NCBI RefSeq assembly: GCF_051132615.1
Contig: NZ_CP152375.1
Location: forward strand, 1 to 64,000
Length of the DNA: 64,000 nt
Direction: 5' to 3'
DNA from: G051132615 sp051132615
GTDB lineage: Bacteria > Pseudomonadota > Gammaproteobacteria > Burkholderiales > Neisseriaceae
Position numbers and translations under genes: made by a program. The notes below the pieces were generated by a model, which worked only from the letters and a program-made list of their open reading frames with translations, was not told the origin of the DNA and ran no database searches. Each line of letters opens with the position of its first letter. Positions within the stretch are counted from its first letter, which is position 1. Of the stretch, positions 19,095 through 26,107 are shown in pieces.

Positions 19095-20810
19095 TTAGCT
19101 ATTGTCTGCCTGCGTCGTTGTCGAATCAACCTTTTTTTGTGCCCCTACTTTGGCAGCAACTGTTTTTGTTGCCGTACGCCGAGTTGTGGCTGTTGCTGAT
19201 TTAGTCGCTGTTGCAGCTGATTTTGCTGGTGTACGCCGAGCTGTTGGTGTCGTTGACTTAGCGGCAGTCGTTGTTTTTGCTAAGGCGCGTCCCCTTGTAG
19301 AAGCAGTTGACTTCACTGCAGCAGTTGTTGTCGCTTTACGTGTAATTGGTTTTTTAGCTACAGTGCTTGCCTTGGTTGCGGCAATTTTAGTGGCAGCAGA
19401 AACCCGTTTTGCCGGCGCTTTTTTAACAGTTGAATTTTTTTTCTCTAACGCAAGTTTAGTTTGCAGTTTTTCTTCTAACTCAAATAAACTTTTTTCTGCT
19501 ACAGCCAATAATTTGTCGATTTCAGATCGTGTAATCACCAAAGGAGGCGAACACACAATATGATCACCACATGCACGCATAATCAAATTATTACGGAAGA
19601 AAATATCTCGACACATTAACCCTACTTCGCCCGTATTTTCAAACAAGGTTCTGGTTCTTTTATCTTTAACTAAAGTAAAACCAGCCACCATACCCACACC
19701 ACGCACATCATCAACAAAGCTAAATTGAGAAAAAACATCGCGCCAACGTTTTTGGAAATAAGCCGCAGTTTTAGCTTGTACTTTATCTAAAATACCATCA
19801 CGAATCATTTCCAAATTTGCCTGAGCAACGGCAGCGGCAACTGGGTGGCCAGAGTAAGTAAAGCCATGTTCCAACTCCCCACCTTTTAAAATGCCTTTTG
19901 CTACTTTATCGTTAAAAAACACGGCACCAATCGGTTGATAACCAGAAGAAAGGCCTTTTGCTGTGGTAAAAACATCAGGCGTAAAACCCATTGTCTGATG
20001 GCCAAACCACTTACCTGTCCGCCCAAATCCGCAAATGACTTCATCTGCGACCAATAATATATTGTATTTTTTACATATTTCCTGAATTTTCGGCCAATAG
20101 GTTTTAGGTGGAATAATAACGCCACCAGCACCTTGAATAGGCTCACCCACAAAAGCAGCAACTTTATCAGCACCAATTTCAAGAATTTTTTCTTCAAGCC
20201 ATGAAGCTGCTTTTAAACCAAACTCATCAGCCGATAAACTGCCCCCCAAACCATACCACCATGGCTGATCGATATGAGCAATATTTGGCACCAAACCGCC
20301 TTGTTTATGCATCCCCTTCATGCCGCCCATACTGGCACCAGCTAAAGTTGAACCATGATAACCGTTCCAACGACCAATCAATACTTGTTTTTCTGGCTTG
20401 CCCACACTGGCCCAATAATGACGAACCATACGAATCATTGTATCAATTGATTCTGATCCTGAATTGGTATAAAAAACATGATTAAACCCTTTTGGCAAAA
20501 TGCCATCAAAGAGTGTTTGTGTTAATTTAATGACTGCAGGGTGAGTGGTTTTAAAAAAAGTATTGTAATAAGGCAGTGTTTCCATTTGTTTTTGAGCAAC
20601 TTTAGCCAGTTTCTTTTGCCCATAACCAACATTCACACACCATAACCCTGCCATTGCATCAATAATTTTATTGCCATCTGCATCCCAAAGGTAAATACCT
20701 TTACCTTTAACAATCACCCTCACACCCTCTTTTGCCAGAGCCTGATTATTCGAAAAAGGATGTAAATGGTGCTTTGCATCAATTTGTTTCATTGTTTCTT
20801 TTTTTGCCAT
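19095..20810 (-). CDS. spuC: Class III aminotransferase (putrescine-pyruvate type) with histone-H1-like tail
   Basis: PLP-dependent aminotransferase resembling SpuC, which transfers the putrescine amino group to pyruvate. Residues 1 to about 452 are a complete enzyme: LWDADGNKIIDAMAG, NSGSESIDT, WNGYHGST, the aspartate in VADEVICGFGRTG, and the PLP lysine in TTAKGLSSGY. Then come about 119 residues of Lys/Ala/Thr/Arg repeats with motifs such as AAKSTTPTARRTPAKS, like AlgP or bacterial H1 proteins; SpuC relatives normally stop at about 456. It is third in an operon with puuD and puuA. The function of the tail is unknown. Confidence 0.88.
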   Translation of the reverse strand: MAKKETMKQIDAKHHLHPFSNNQALAKEGVRVIVKGKGIYLWDADGNKIIDAMAGLWCVNVGYGQKKLAKVAQKQMETLPYYNTFFKTTHPAVIKLTQTLFDGILPKGFNHVFYTNSGSESIDTMIRMVRHYWASVGKPEKQVLIGRWNGYHGSTLAGASMGGMKGMHKQGGLVPNIAHIDQPWWYGLGGSLSADEFGLKAASWLEEKILEIGADKVAAFVGEPIQGAGGVIIPPKTYWPKIQEICKKYNILLVADEVICGFGRTGKWFGHQTMGFTPDVFTTAKGLSSGYQPIGAVFFNDKVAKGILKGGELEHGFTYSGHPVAAAVAQANLEMIRDGILDKVQAKTAAYFQKRWRDVFSQFSFVDDVRGVGMVAGFTLVKDKRTRTLFENTGEVGLMCRDIFFRNNLIMRACGDHIVCSPPLVITRSEIDKLLAVAEKSLFELEEKLQTKLALEKKNSTVKKAPAKRVSAATKIAATKASTVAKKPITRKATTTAAVKSTASTRGRALAKTTTAAKSTTPTARRTPAKSAATATKSATATTRRTATKTVAAKVGAQKKVDSTTTQADNS

Positions 20811-20851
20811 AATGGACTCCTTTGATCATGTAGATATTTACTTTATTTTAG

Positions 20852-22186
20852 TTAAACATGTAACAGCAAAAATTTACGTTCCCATGGGCTAATCACCCTA
20901 AAATATTCGGCAATTTCTTTTTCTTTTACCCCAATATACATTTCAACAAAACGTTTGCCTAATATTTCATGAATCTCTTCACAATTTTTTAGTAAATCTA
21001 TTGCTTGTTCACTGGTCGTTGGGAACTGATAGGGCAATTCATATGCATTGGTGGCAAGGGGGGCTGTTGGTTGTAATTTTTCTTTTATTCCTAAATAACC
21101 ACAAGCTAGAGAACAAGCCAATGCAATGTATGGATTGGCATCTACTCCTGCCAAACGATTTTCTACTCGCCGCCCTGCTGCACTAGAACGTGGAACACGC
21201 AAACCAACTGTTCGATTATCATAACCCCACTCTACATTAGTTGGCGCGGCAGTGTAACGAGATAAACGGCGATATGAATTTACATAAGGGGCAAAAAAGG
21301 GCATGGTTTGAGGTAAGTATTTTTGTAACCCTGCAATAAAATGAAAAAATAACTCAGAAGCAGAACCATCTTCATTACTGAATAAATTTTTTCGGGTTTC
21401 CTTATCAACGATGCTCTGATGTATGTGCATGGCACTACCAGGTTGCCCTTCAATAGGTTTAGCCATAAAAGTAGCATACATATTGTGTCTAAAAGCAGCT
21501 TCCCTTACCGTTCTTTTAAACAAAAACACCTGATCAGCTAAATCCATAGCGTTACCATGTAAAAAATTGATCTCCATTTGCGCGGTACCAATTTCATGAA
21601 TCAAGGTATCAACTTCTAAGTTCTGTGCATGAGAATAATCATAAATATCTTCAAATAAAGGATCAAACTCATTGACAGCATCAATGGCATAAGATCTAGG
21701 GCCAAACTCTGCTCGCCCTGTTCGACCGATTGGGGGCTGTAATGGTACATCGGGGTCGGGATTAGGCGAAATCAGATAAAATTCCATTTCTGGCGCAACA
21801 ATAGGCTCCCAACCTAATTCTTCATACAATGCCAATACTTTTCTCAATACTGTTCTGGGTGCGGTCTCGACCGTTGCGCCATCTGGCGTGAAACAATCAA
21901 AAATCAGTTGTGCTGTTGGATCCACTGCCCAAGGAACAAAACGTAAAGAATTCACATCTGGCTTTAACTCCATATCTGGATCAGTTAAATCCAAAATAGA
22001 GTCATCTGGGTAATCTCCTGTTACTGTTTGAATCAGTACGACCTCTGGCAAACGCATTTCGGGTTCAGACTCAAACTTATCCCGTGGGATAATTTTTCCC
22101 CTAGCTACACCTGTAATATCAGGCACGATACATTCAACCTCAGTAATACGATGTTCCCTCATCCAATCAAAAATTTGTGTGTACAT
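20852..22186 (-). CDS. puuA: Gamma-glutamylputrescine synthetase-like glutamine synthetase
   Basis: Glutamine-synthetase-fold ligase that joins glutamate to putrescine (PuuA/SpuB). Motifs: the metal-binding EMEFYL, the GTAQMEINFLHG segment, SAMHIHQS with its catalytic His, and NVEWGYDNRTVGLRVP near the C-terminal substrate site. The adenylylation loop of true GlnA is absent. An AGAGG Shine-Dalgarno is five bases before ATG 22186; a GTG two codons upstream is less likely. It lies between puuD and the aminotransferase, the same order as spuA-spuB-spuC in Pseudomonas. That context supports polyamine use over a nitrogen-assimilation role. Confidence 0.88.
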   Translation of the reverse strand: MYTQIFDWMREHRITEVECIVPDITGVARGKIIPRDKFESEPEMRLPEVVLIQTVTGDYPDDSILDLTDPDMELKPDVNSLRFVPWAVDPTAQLIFDCFTPDGATVETAPRTVLRKVLALYEELGWEPIVAPEMEFYLISPNPDPDVPLQPPIGRTGRAEFGPRSYAIDAVNEFDPLFEDIYDYSHAQNLEVDTLIHEIGTAQMEINFLHGNAMDLADQVFLFKRTVREAAFRHNMYATFMAKPIEGQPGSAMHIHQSIVDKETRKNLFSNEDGSASELFFHFIAGLQKYLPQTMPFFAPYVNSYRRLSRYTAAPTNVEWGYDNRTVGLRVPRSSAAGRRVENRLAGVDANPYIALACSLACGYLGIKEKLQPTAPLATNAYELPYQFPTTSEQAIDLLKNCEEIHEILGKRFVEMYIGVKEKEIAEYFRVISPWERKFLLLHV

Positions 22187-22221
22187 GATCACCTCTAGTC
22201 TCTGTTTTATTATGATTTAAT

Positions 22222-22974
22222 TTACTGCCTACTACACATACGCGCCTCACAAGCTTCTTTAAAAGCTTTAAATAATGCAATAGAGGCGGGTTTTTCATTA
22301 AATAGCCATTCTGGATGCCATTGCACAGCATAAGCAAATGTTTTTGCTGCTGTTACCCGAAAAGCTTCAATTAAACCATCGGGTGCTTTCGCTTCAATAG
22401 CCAATCCCGAAGCCAAGTCTTTAATTCCTTGCTGATGCAAAGAATTCACCATAATTCGCTCTGTTTTTAACCAAGAATAAAGCAGGCTATCTGATGGAAG
22501 AAACACCTCATGAACATCTTGATAATTGATAGAAACATCATCTACATCTGCATCACGGTGATCCATCATGCCATCGATTTCTTGAACGTGCTGATGTAAG
22601 CTTCCACCTAAAGCGACATTCATTTCCTGAAACCCTCTGCATACACCAAACAAAGGCATACCTTGTTCAATCAAAAAAGGAATCAATGGTAAGGTTGTTG
22701 CATCACGTAGTGGATCATGCCAAGTACCCTCTCTACTTTGTACCCCTAGATAATGCTCAGGCTCGACATTTGAAGGCGAGCCCGTTAAAAAAACACCATC
22801 TATATTTTGCATTAACCGTTTTAAAGTATCTAAACTTCCCAAAGAAGGCAACAGCACTACATCCCCAACACTTTGTTGTACCGCATGAATGTACTTATCT
22901 GCTACTGCATGAAAATTGAATAGCCCTATTCGTCTTACATCACAAGGAATCCCAATAACAGGACGTTTTGACAT
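22222..22974 (-). CDS. puuD: Gamma-glutamyl-GABA hydrolase (PuuD/SpuA)
   Basis: Class I glutamine-amidotransferase-like hydrolase that releases GABA from its gamma-glutamyl adduct. The nucleophile Cys is in FGVCRGFQEMNVALGG, the oxyanion-side loop is GVFLTGSPSNVEP, and the His-Glu partners lie in VQWHPEWLF. Length 250 is normal. It is first in the operon, with a good GAGGAA Shine-Dalgarno and a promoter at 23061-23088. PuuB and PuuC are not nearby; the third gene (aminotransferase) likely replaces PuuB. Confidence 0.9.
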   Translation of the reverse strand: MSKRPVIGIPCDVRRIGLFNFHAVADKYIHAVQQSVGDVVLLPSLGSLDTLKRLMQNIDGVFLTGSPSNVEPEHYLGVQSREGTWHDPLRDATTLPLIPFLIEQGMPLFGVCRGFQEMNVALGGSLHQHVQEIDGMMDHRDADVDDVSINYQDVHEVFLPSDSLLYSWLKTERIMVNSLHQQGIKDLASGLAIEAKAPDGLIEAFRVTAAKTFAYAVQWHPEWLFNEKPASIALFKAFKEACEARMCSRQ

Positions 22975-23060
22975 AAATGTTCCTCAATTAATGTGTAAAC
23001 CATTTTTTATTTTTTATTAAACCAAAAAGCTATTTTTTATTATTATTCTTTAATAACAGT

Positions 23061-23088
23061 ATAATACAGGGTTATAAACATTTGACAA
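23061..23088 (-). promoter_or_regulatory. Promoter of the puuD-puuA-spuC operon
   Basis: On the minus strand TTGTCA (23088-23083) is separated by 16 bases from TATTAT (23066-23061), about 90 bases before puuD. The octamer GGGTTATA and its complement TATAACCC (near 23069-23076 and 23111-23118) flank the -35 and could form an operator pair; that part is inference. Confidence 0.5.
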
Positions 23089-23166
23089 GTACGTTTATTA
23101 AAAATAAATATAACCCCATATTTAACTTATCGCAATGCCCTTTATTCATTTAATTTAAACGTATTT

Positions 23167-23619
23167 TTAAGATGTTTTCAACAAATCTGAAACTGCTTTA
23201 AACACCTCTTCAACATGACCATCAACCTTAACTTTTCTCCACTGTAAAGCAATTTGAGCAGAAGCATCAATAAAAAAGGTACTGCGTTCTACCCCCATCA
23301 CCTGTTTACCGTATAAATTTTTCATTTTCATGACATCAAATTGTTTACAAACCGTTTCATCTGTATCAGATAATAATTCAAATGGTAAATTAAATTTTGC
23401 TTTAAAATTTTCATGTGATTTAAGACCATCACGGGAAATACCAACGATTGTCACGCCCAAGTCAGAAAAGGCTTGAAAATGATCTCTAAAGGCAATGGAT
23501 TCGTTTGTGCAACCTGGTGTGTTATCTTTAGGATAAAAATAAACCACACAAGGCAAATGTTCTGTTAATGTAAAAGATAAATCACTGGTTGAAGGTAAAG
23601 TAAATTGAACTTGAGTCAT
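23167..23619 (-). CDS. bcp: Thioredoxin-dependent peroxiredoxin, Bcp/PrxQ family
   Basis: Cytoplasmic peroxidase for hydrogen peroxide and organic peroxides. The peroxidatic residue is Cys37 in DNTPGCTNES. The E. coli-type resolving Cys five residues later is missing (position 42 is Ile). Cys24 and Cys91 remain, so this is either a 1-Cys enzyme or uses Cys91. Length 150 is typical. It stands alone, divergent from queF. GCTCCT-type Shine-Dalgarno complement (AGGAGC) lies just before the ATG. Confidence 0.9.
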   Translation of the reverse strand: MTQVQFTLPSTSDLSFTLTEHLPCVVYFYPKDNTPGCTNESIAFRDHFQAFSDLGVTIVGISRDGLKSHENFKAKFNLPFELLSDTDETVCKQFDVMKMKNLYGKQVMGVERSTFFIDASAQIALQWRKVKVDGHVEEVFKAVSDLLKTS

Positions 23620-23864
23620 TATGTGCTCCTACTGAGTTTGAGTATTTTCTAATGTTATTATGATTAAAAATGGTATGTACCAAAGTACTATACTCTATTT
23701 TTTAATGAAAATTAAGCCACATCTTACTTAAAACAATGCAGATTAAATGCTTCATTAAAACCAATAACAAAAAACCGACTATCTACTCTTGAATTGTTTA
23801 TTCACCTAAGTTTCTTCTGAACAAACAAATGACATACCATTGTATTCTCGTAAGAAATACATTT

Positions 23865-23893
23865 TTGTTATTTATTGAAATAGTCCGTATAAT
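23865..23893 (+). promoter_or_regulatory. Sigma-70 promoter of the queF operon
   Basis: TTGTTA at 23865-23870 and a consensus TATAAT at 23888-23893 with an exact 17-base spacer. Transcription would begin near 23900, so the riboswitch that follows is within the leader RNA. Confidence 0.7.
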
Positions 23894-23914
23894 ACGCTGT
23901 TTCATTTCTATTAT

Positions 23915-23954
23915 TACGTGGTTCGTAATCCTCCCACGCAAAAAAACTAAGGAA
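23915..23954 (+). promoter_or_regulatory. preQ1-I riboswitch in the queF leader
   Basis: The P1 stem is CGTGG (23917-23921) with CCACG (23934-23938), enclosing a loop that begins TTCG and contains the C-rich half of the pseudoknot. It is followed by the A-rich tail CAAAAAAACTAAGGAA (23939-23954). The tail holds the AAGGA ribosome-binding site of queF, seven bases before its ATG. This is the layout of preQ1-I aptamers that act on translation: bound preQ1 pairs the tail into the pseudoknot and hides the ribosome site. Upstream start codons would lie inside this RNA, so queF must begin at 23961. Confidence 0.85.
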
Positions 23955-23960
23955 CTTTAT

Positions 23961-24449
23961 ATGTCAAACGACCAGTTAGCTGGTATTACCCAATTGGGTA
24001 ATCAGGCGACTCAATACCCCACTGATTATGCTCCACATATTCTGGAAACATTTCAAAACAAACACCCTGATAACGACTATTTTGTTAAATTTAATTGTCC
24101 TGAATTTACCAGCCTCTGTCCCATTACAGGTCAACCTGACTTTGCCAGCATTTATATTGCTTATGTACCCAATATAAAAATGGTTGAGAGTAAATCACTC
24201 AAACTGTATCTATTTAGTTTTAGAAACCATGGGGACTTTCATGAAGACTGCATCAACATCATCATGAAAGACTTAATTCACCTTATGGATCCGAAATATA
24301 TAGAAGTTTGGGGTAAATTTACCCCTAGAGGCGGTATTTCTATTGACCCATATGCCAATTATGGACAAAAAAATACGCCGTGGGAAAACATTGCATGCAA
24401 TAGGCTAGCAAACCACGACTTATATCCCGAAAAAATAGATAATCGTTAA
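23961..24449 (+). CDS. queF: NADPH-dependent 7-cyano-7-deazaguanine reductase QueF
   Basis: Reduces preQ0 to preQ1 in queuosine synthesis. This is the short single-domain form (162 residues). The catalytic Cys53 lies in EFTSLCPITGQPD together with Asp60; Glu76 in MVESKSLKLYLFSFRNHGD is the QueF substrate-binding signature. The start is fixed by the riboswitch-embedded ribosome site; an ATG further upstream (23829) would read through the aptamer. It leads queF-queC-yhhQ, and the riboswitch senses its own product. Confidence 0.96.
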   Translation: MSNDQLAGITQLGNQATQYPTDYAPHILETFQNKHPDNDYFVKFNCPEFTSLCPITGQPDFASIYIAYVPNIKMVESKSLKLYLFSFRNHGDFHEDCINIIMKDLIHLMDPKYIEVWGKFTPRGGISIDPYANYGQKNTPWENIACNRLANHDLYPEKIDNR

Positions 24450-24459
24450 TCAATATAAA

Positions 24460-25119
24460 ATGAATACCTCCTCAAAAGCACTCGTTATTTTTTCTGGTGG
24501 GCAAGATTCGACAACTTGCCTGATTCAAGCCATCAAAACATATGGGCAAGCAAATGTAGAAGCCATTAGTTTTCATTATGGGCAACGTCATCATATTGAA
24601 TTACAACAAGCTTCTTTAATCGCACAAGACTTTAAAATCAAACACACCATATTAGATACCAGCATGATCAAGGATGTGACCCAAAATGCTTTAATGGATG
24701 ATCAAGCGGCTATTATACAAAACGGTGCATACCCAAACACTTTTGTAGATGGACGCAATGCCTTATTTTTATTATTAGCGGGCAGTTATGCCAAACGACA
24801 AGGCATACAAGACATCATTATAGGGGTGTGTGAAACCGATTTTAGTGGCTACCCAGATTGTCGTGATATTTTCATTAAATCTATGAATGTCACCATGAAT
24901 CTGGCGATGGATTACAATTTCCAGATTAAAACCCCTTTAATGTACCTAACCAAAGCCCAAACATGGCAATTGGCTGACAAGTTAGGTTATTTAGAGTACA
25001 TCAAACAAAAGACTCATACTTGTTACCTTGGTGTAGTAGGCGGTTGTCACGAATGCCCTAGTTGTCTACTCAGAGACAAAGGTTTACAAGAATATTTGGC
25101 TTCTGCTTCATCGTTTTAA
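24460..25119 (+). CDS. queC: 7-cyano-7-deazaguanine synthase QueC
   Basis: ATP-dependent enzyme making preQ0 from 7-carboxy-7-deazaguanine. The PP-loop is FSGGQDS (residues 11-17), and the zinc site near the C-terminus is Cys188, Cys196, Cys199 and Cys202. Length 219 is typical. It begins ten bases after queF, in the same operon. queD and queE are not in this window, so either they lie elsewhere or precursor is salvaged through the transporter encoded next. Confidence 0.96.
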   Translation: MNTSSKALVIFSGGQDSTTCLIQAIKTYGQANVEAISFHYGQRHHIELQQASLIAQDFKIKHTILDTSMIKDVTQNALMDDQAAIIQNGAYPNTFVDGRNALFLLLAGSYAKRQGIQDIIIGVCETDFSGYPDCRDIFIKSMNVTMNLAMDYNFQIKTPLMYLTKAQTWQLADKLGYLEYIKQKTHTCYLGVVGGCHECPSCLLRDKGLQEYLASASSF

Positions 25120-25164
25120 TCTATTGGGTTCCCTAACCCCTAAAAGAAAAAGGATTTTATTATT

Positions 25165-25839
25165 ATGTTTGAATTTAGTTCTCAACAAAAACGCAAAGCT
25201 TTACTTTGGCTCTCTTTTTTTCATATTTTAGTGATTGCATCAAGCAACTATCTGGTGCAAATTCCCTTCACTATTTTTGGTTTCCATACCACATGGGGTG
25301 CCTTTACTTTTCCTTTTATTTTTCTGACCACTGATTTAACCATTAGAGTATTCGGTGCATCTTTAGCCAGAAAAATTATTTTTGTGGTGATGATGCCAGC
25401 TCTTTTGATCTCTTATTATATTTCAGTCTTATTTTTTAATGGCCATTGGGCAGGTCTAGAGAGCATGCAACAATTCAATTTATTTGTTGGTCGAATTGCT
25501 TTAGCCAGCTTTACCGCTTACTTAATTGGGCAATTGATGGATATTTATGTGTTCAATTATTTACGCCAACTAAAAACCTGGTGGATTGCACCTGCCACCG
25601 CCGCTATTTTTGGTAATGCTGTTGATACGTTGGCTTTTTTCAGTATCGCCTTTTATAAAAGTTCTGATGAATTTATGGCGGGACATTGGCCTGAAATTGC
25701 ACTGGTGGATTACCTGTTCAAAATTTTAATTTGTGCTTTGTTTTTCTTACCCTTATATGGTGTCATCCTTAAATACTTATTAAAACGTTTAACTACTTTA
25801 AAAGCCCACCAAAAACATTTATCGGTTAGTCCACAGTAA
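25165..25839 (+). CDS. yhhQ: Queuosine precursor transporter YhhQ (VUT family)
   Basis: Inner-membrane importer of preQ0/preQ1 in E. coli. Six hydrophobic helices are visible in 224 residues, with family motifs FPFIFLTTDLTIRVFG and ATAAIFGNAVDTLAFF. The operon position after queF and queC supports a queuosine role and argues against a vitamin transporter function. The 45-base gap upstream contains an AAGGA site. A terminator follows at 25849. Confidence 0.9.
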   Translation: MFEFSSQQKRKALLWLSFFHILVIASSNYLVQIPFTIFGFHTTWGAFTFPFIFLTTDLTIRVFGASLARKIIFVVMMPALLISYYISVLFFNGHWAGLESMQQFNLFVGRIALASFTAYLIGQLMDIYVFNYLRQLKTWWIAPATAAIFGNAVDTLAFFSIAFYKSSDEFMAGHWPEIALVDYLFKILICALFFLPLYGVILKYLLKRLTTLKAHQKHLSVSPQ

Positions 25840-25848
25840 AATCAATAA

Positions 25849-25878
25849 AGCCCCTTAACCATCCTCAAGGGGCTATTT
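25849..25878 (+). terminator. Terminator of the queF-queC-yhhQ operon
   Basis: Stem AGCCCCTT / AAGGGGCT (25849-25856 with 25867-25874), ten-base loop, followed by ATTTAA. GC-rich and directly after the yhhQ stop. Confidence 0.75.
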
Positions 25879-26005
25879 AAAACAGCTATATGACAGCTTT
25901 TAATCATTTAAAAACCAATTTAGCCAAACAAACACATTAAAGCAACACCCTAAAAAATAGTATAGGCAAAGGTAACAGAAAAAGACCATTTTCCCATTTC
26001 CCTCC

Positions 26006-26034
26006 TTGAAGAAACATGCATAAAAAGGCATAAT
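26006..26034 (+). promoter_or_regulatory. Promoter upstream of tkt
   Basis: TTGAAG (26006-26011), a 17-base spacer and CATAAT (26029-26034), 74 bases before the tkt ATG. A good sigma-70 match in the gene-free interval 25879-26107. Confidence 0.55.
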
Positions 26035-26107
26035 TTAGGTCTTTAATGATAAGCAGACTCGACTAAAGGGTTTTTGCGTTTTTTTCAGGTAAATTATAAG
26101 GCACATT

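Noticed and set aside
19102..19563. Long plus-strand open frame rich in Val/Ala
   Set aside because: It is the complement of the Lys/Ala/Thr-rich tail of the minus-strand aminotransferase, with no ribosome site or family; an artefact of repetitive codons.
23829..23960. Longer queF reading with a hydrophobic N-terminal extension
   Set aside because: It would translate through the promoter -10 and the preQ1 riboswitch; QueF homologues begin at MSNDQ, where the riboswitch tail supplies the ribosome site.
25120..25164. Possible second preQ1-like element before yhhQ (GGGTTCCCTAACCCC)
   Set aside because: It has a GGG/CCC hairpin and TTC, but lacks the A-rich ACTAA tail needed for the pseudoknot; too degenerate to call.
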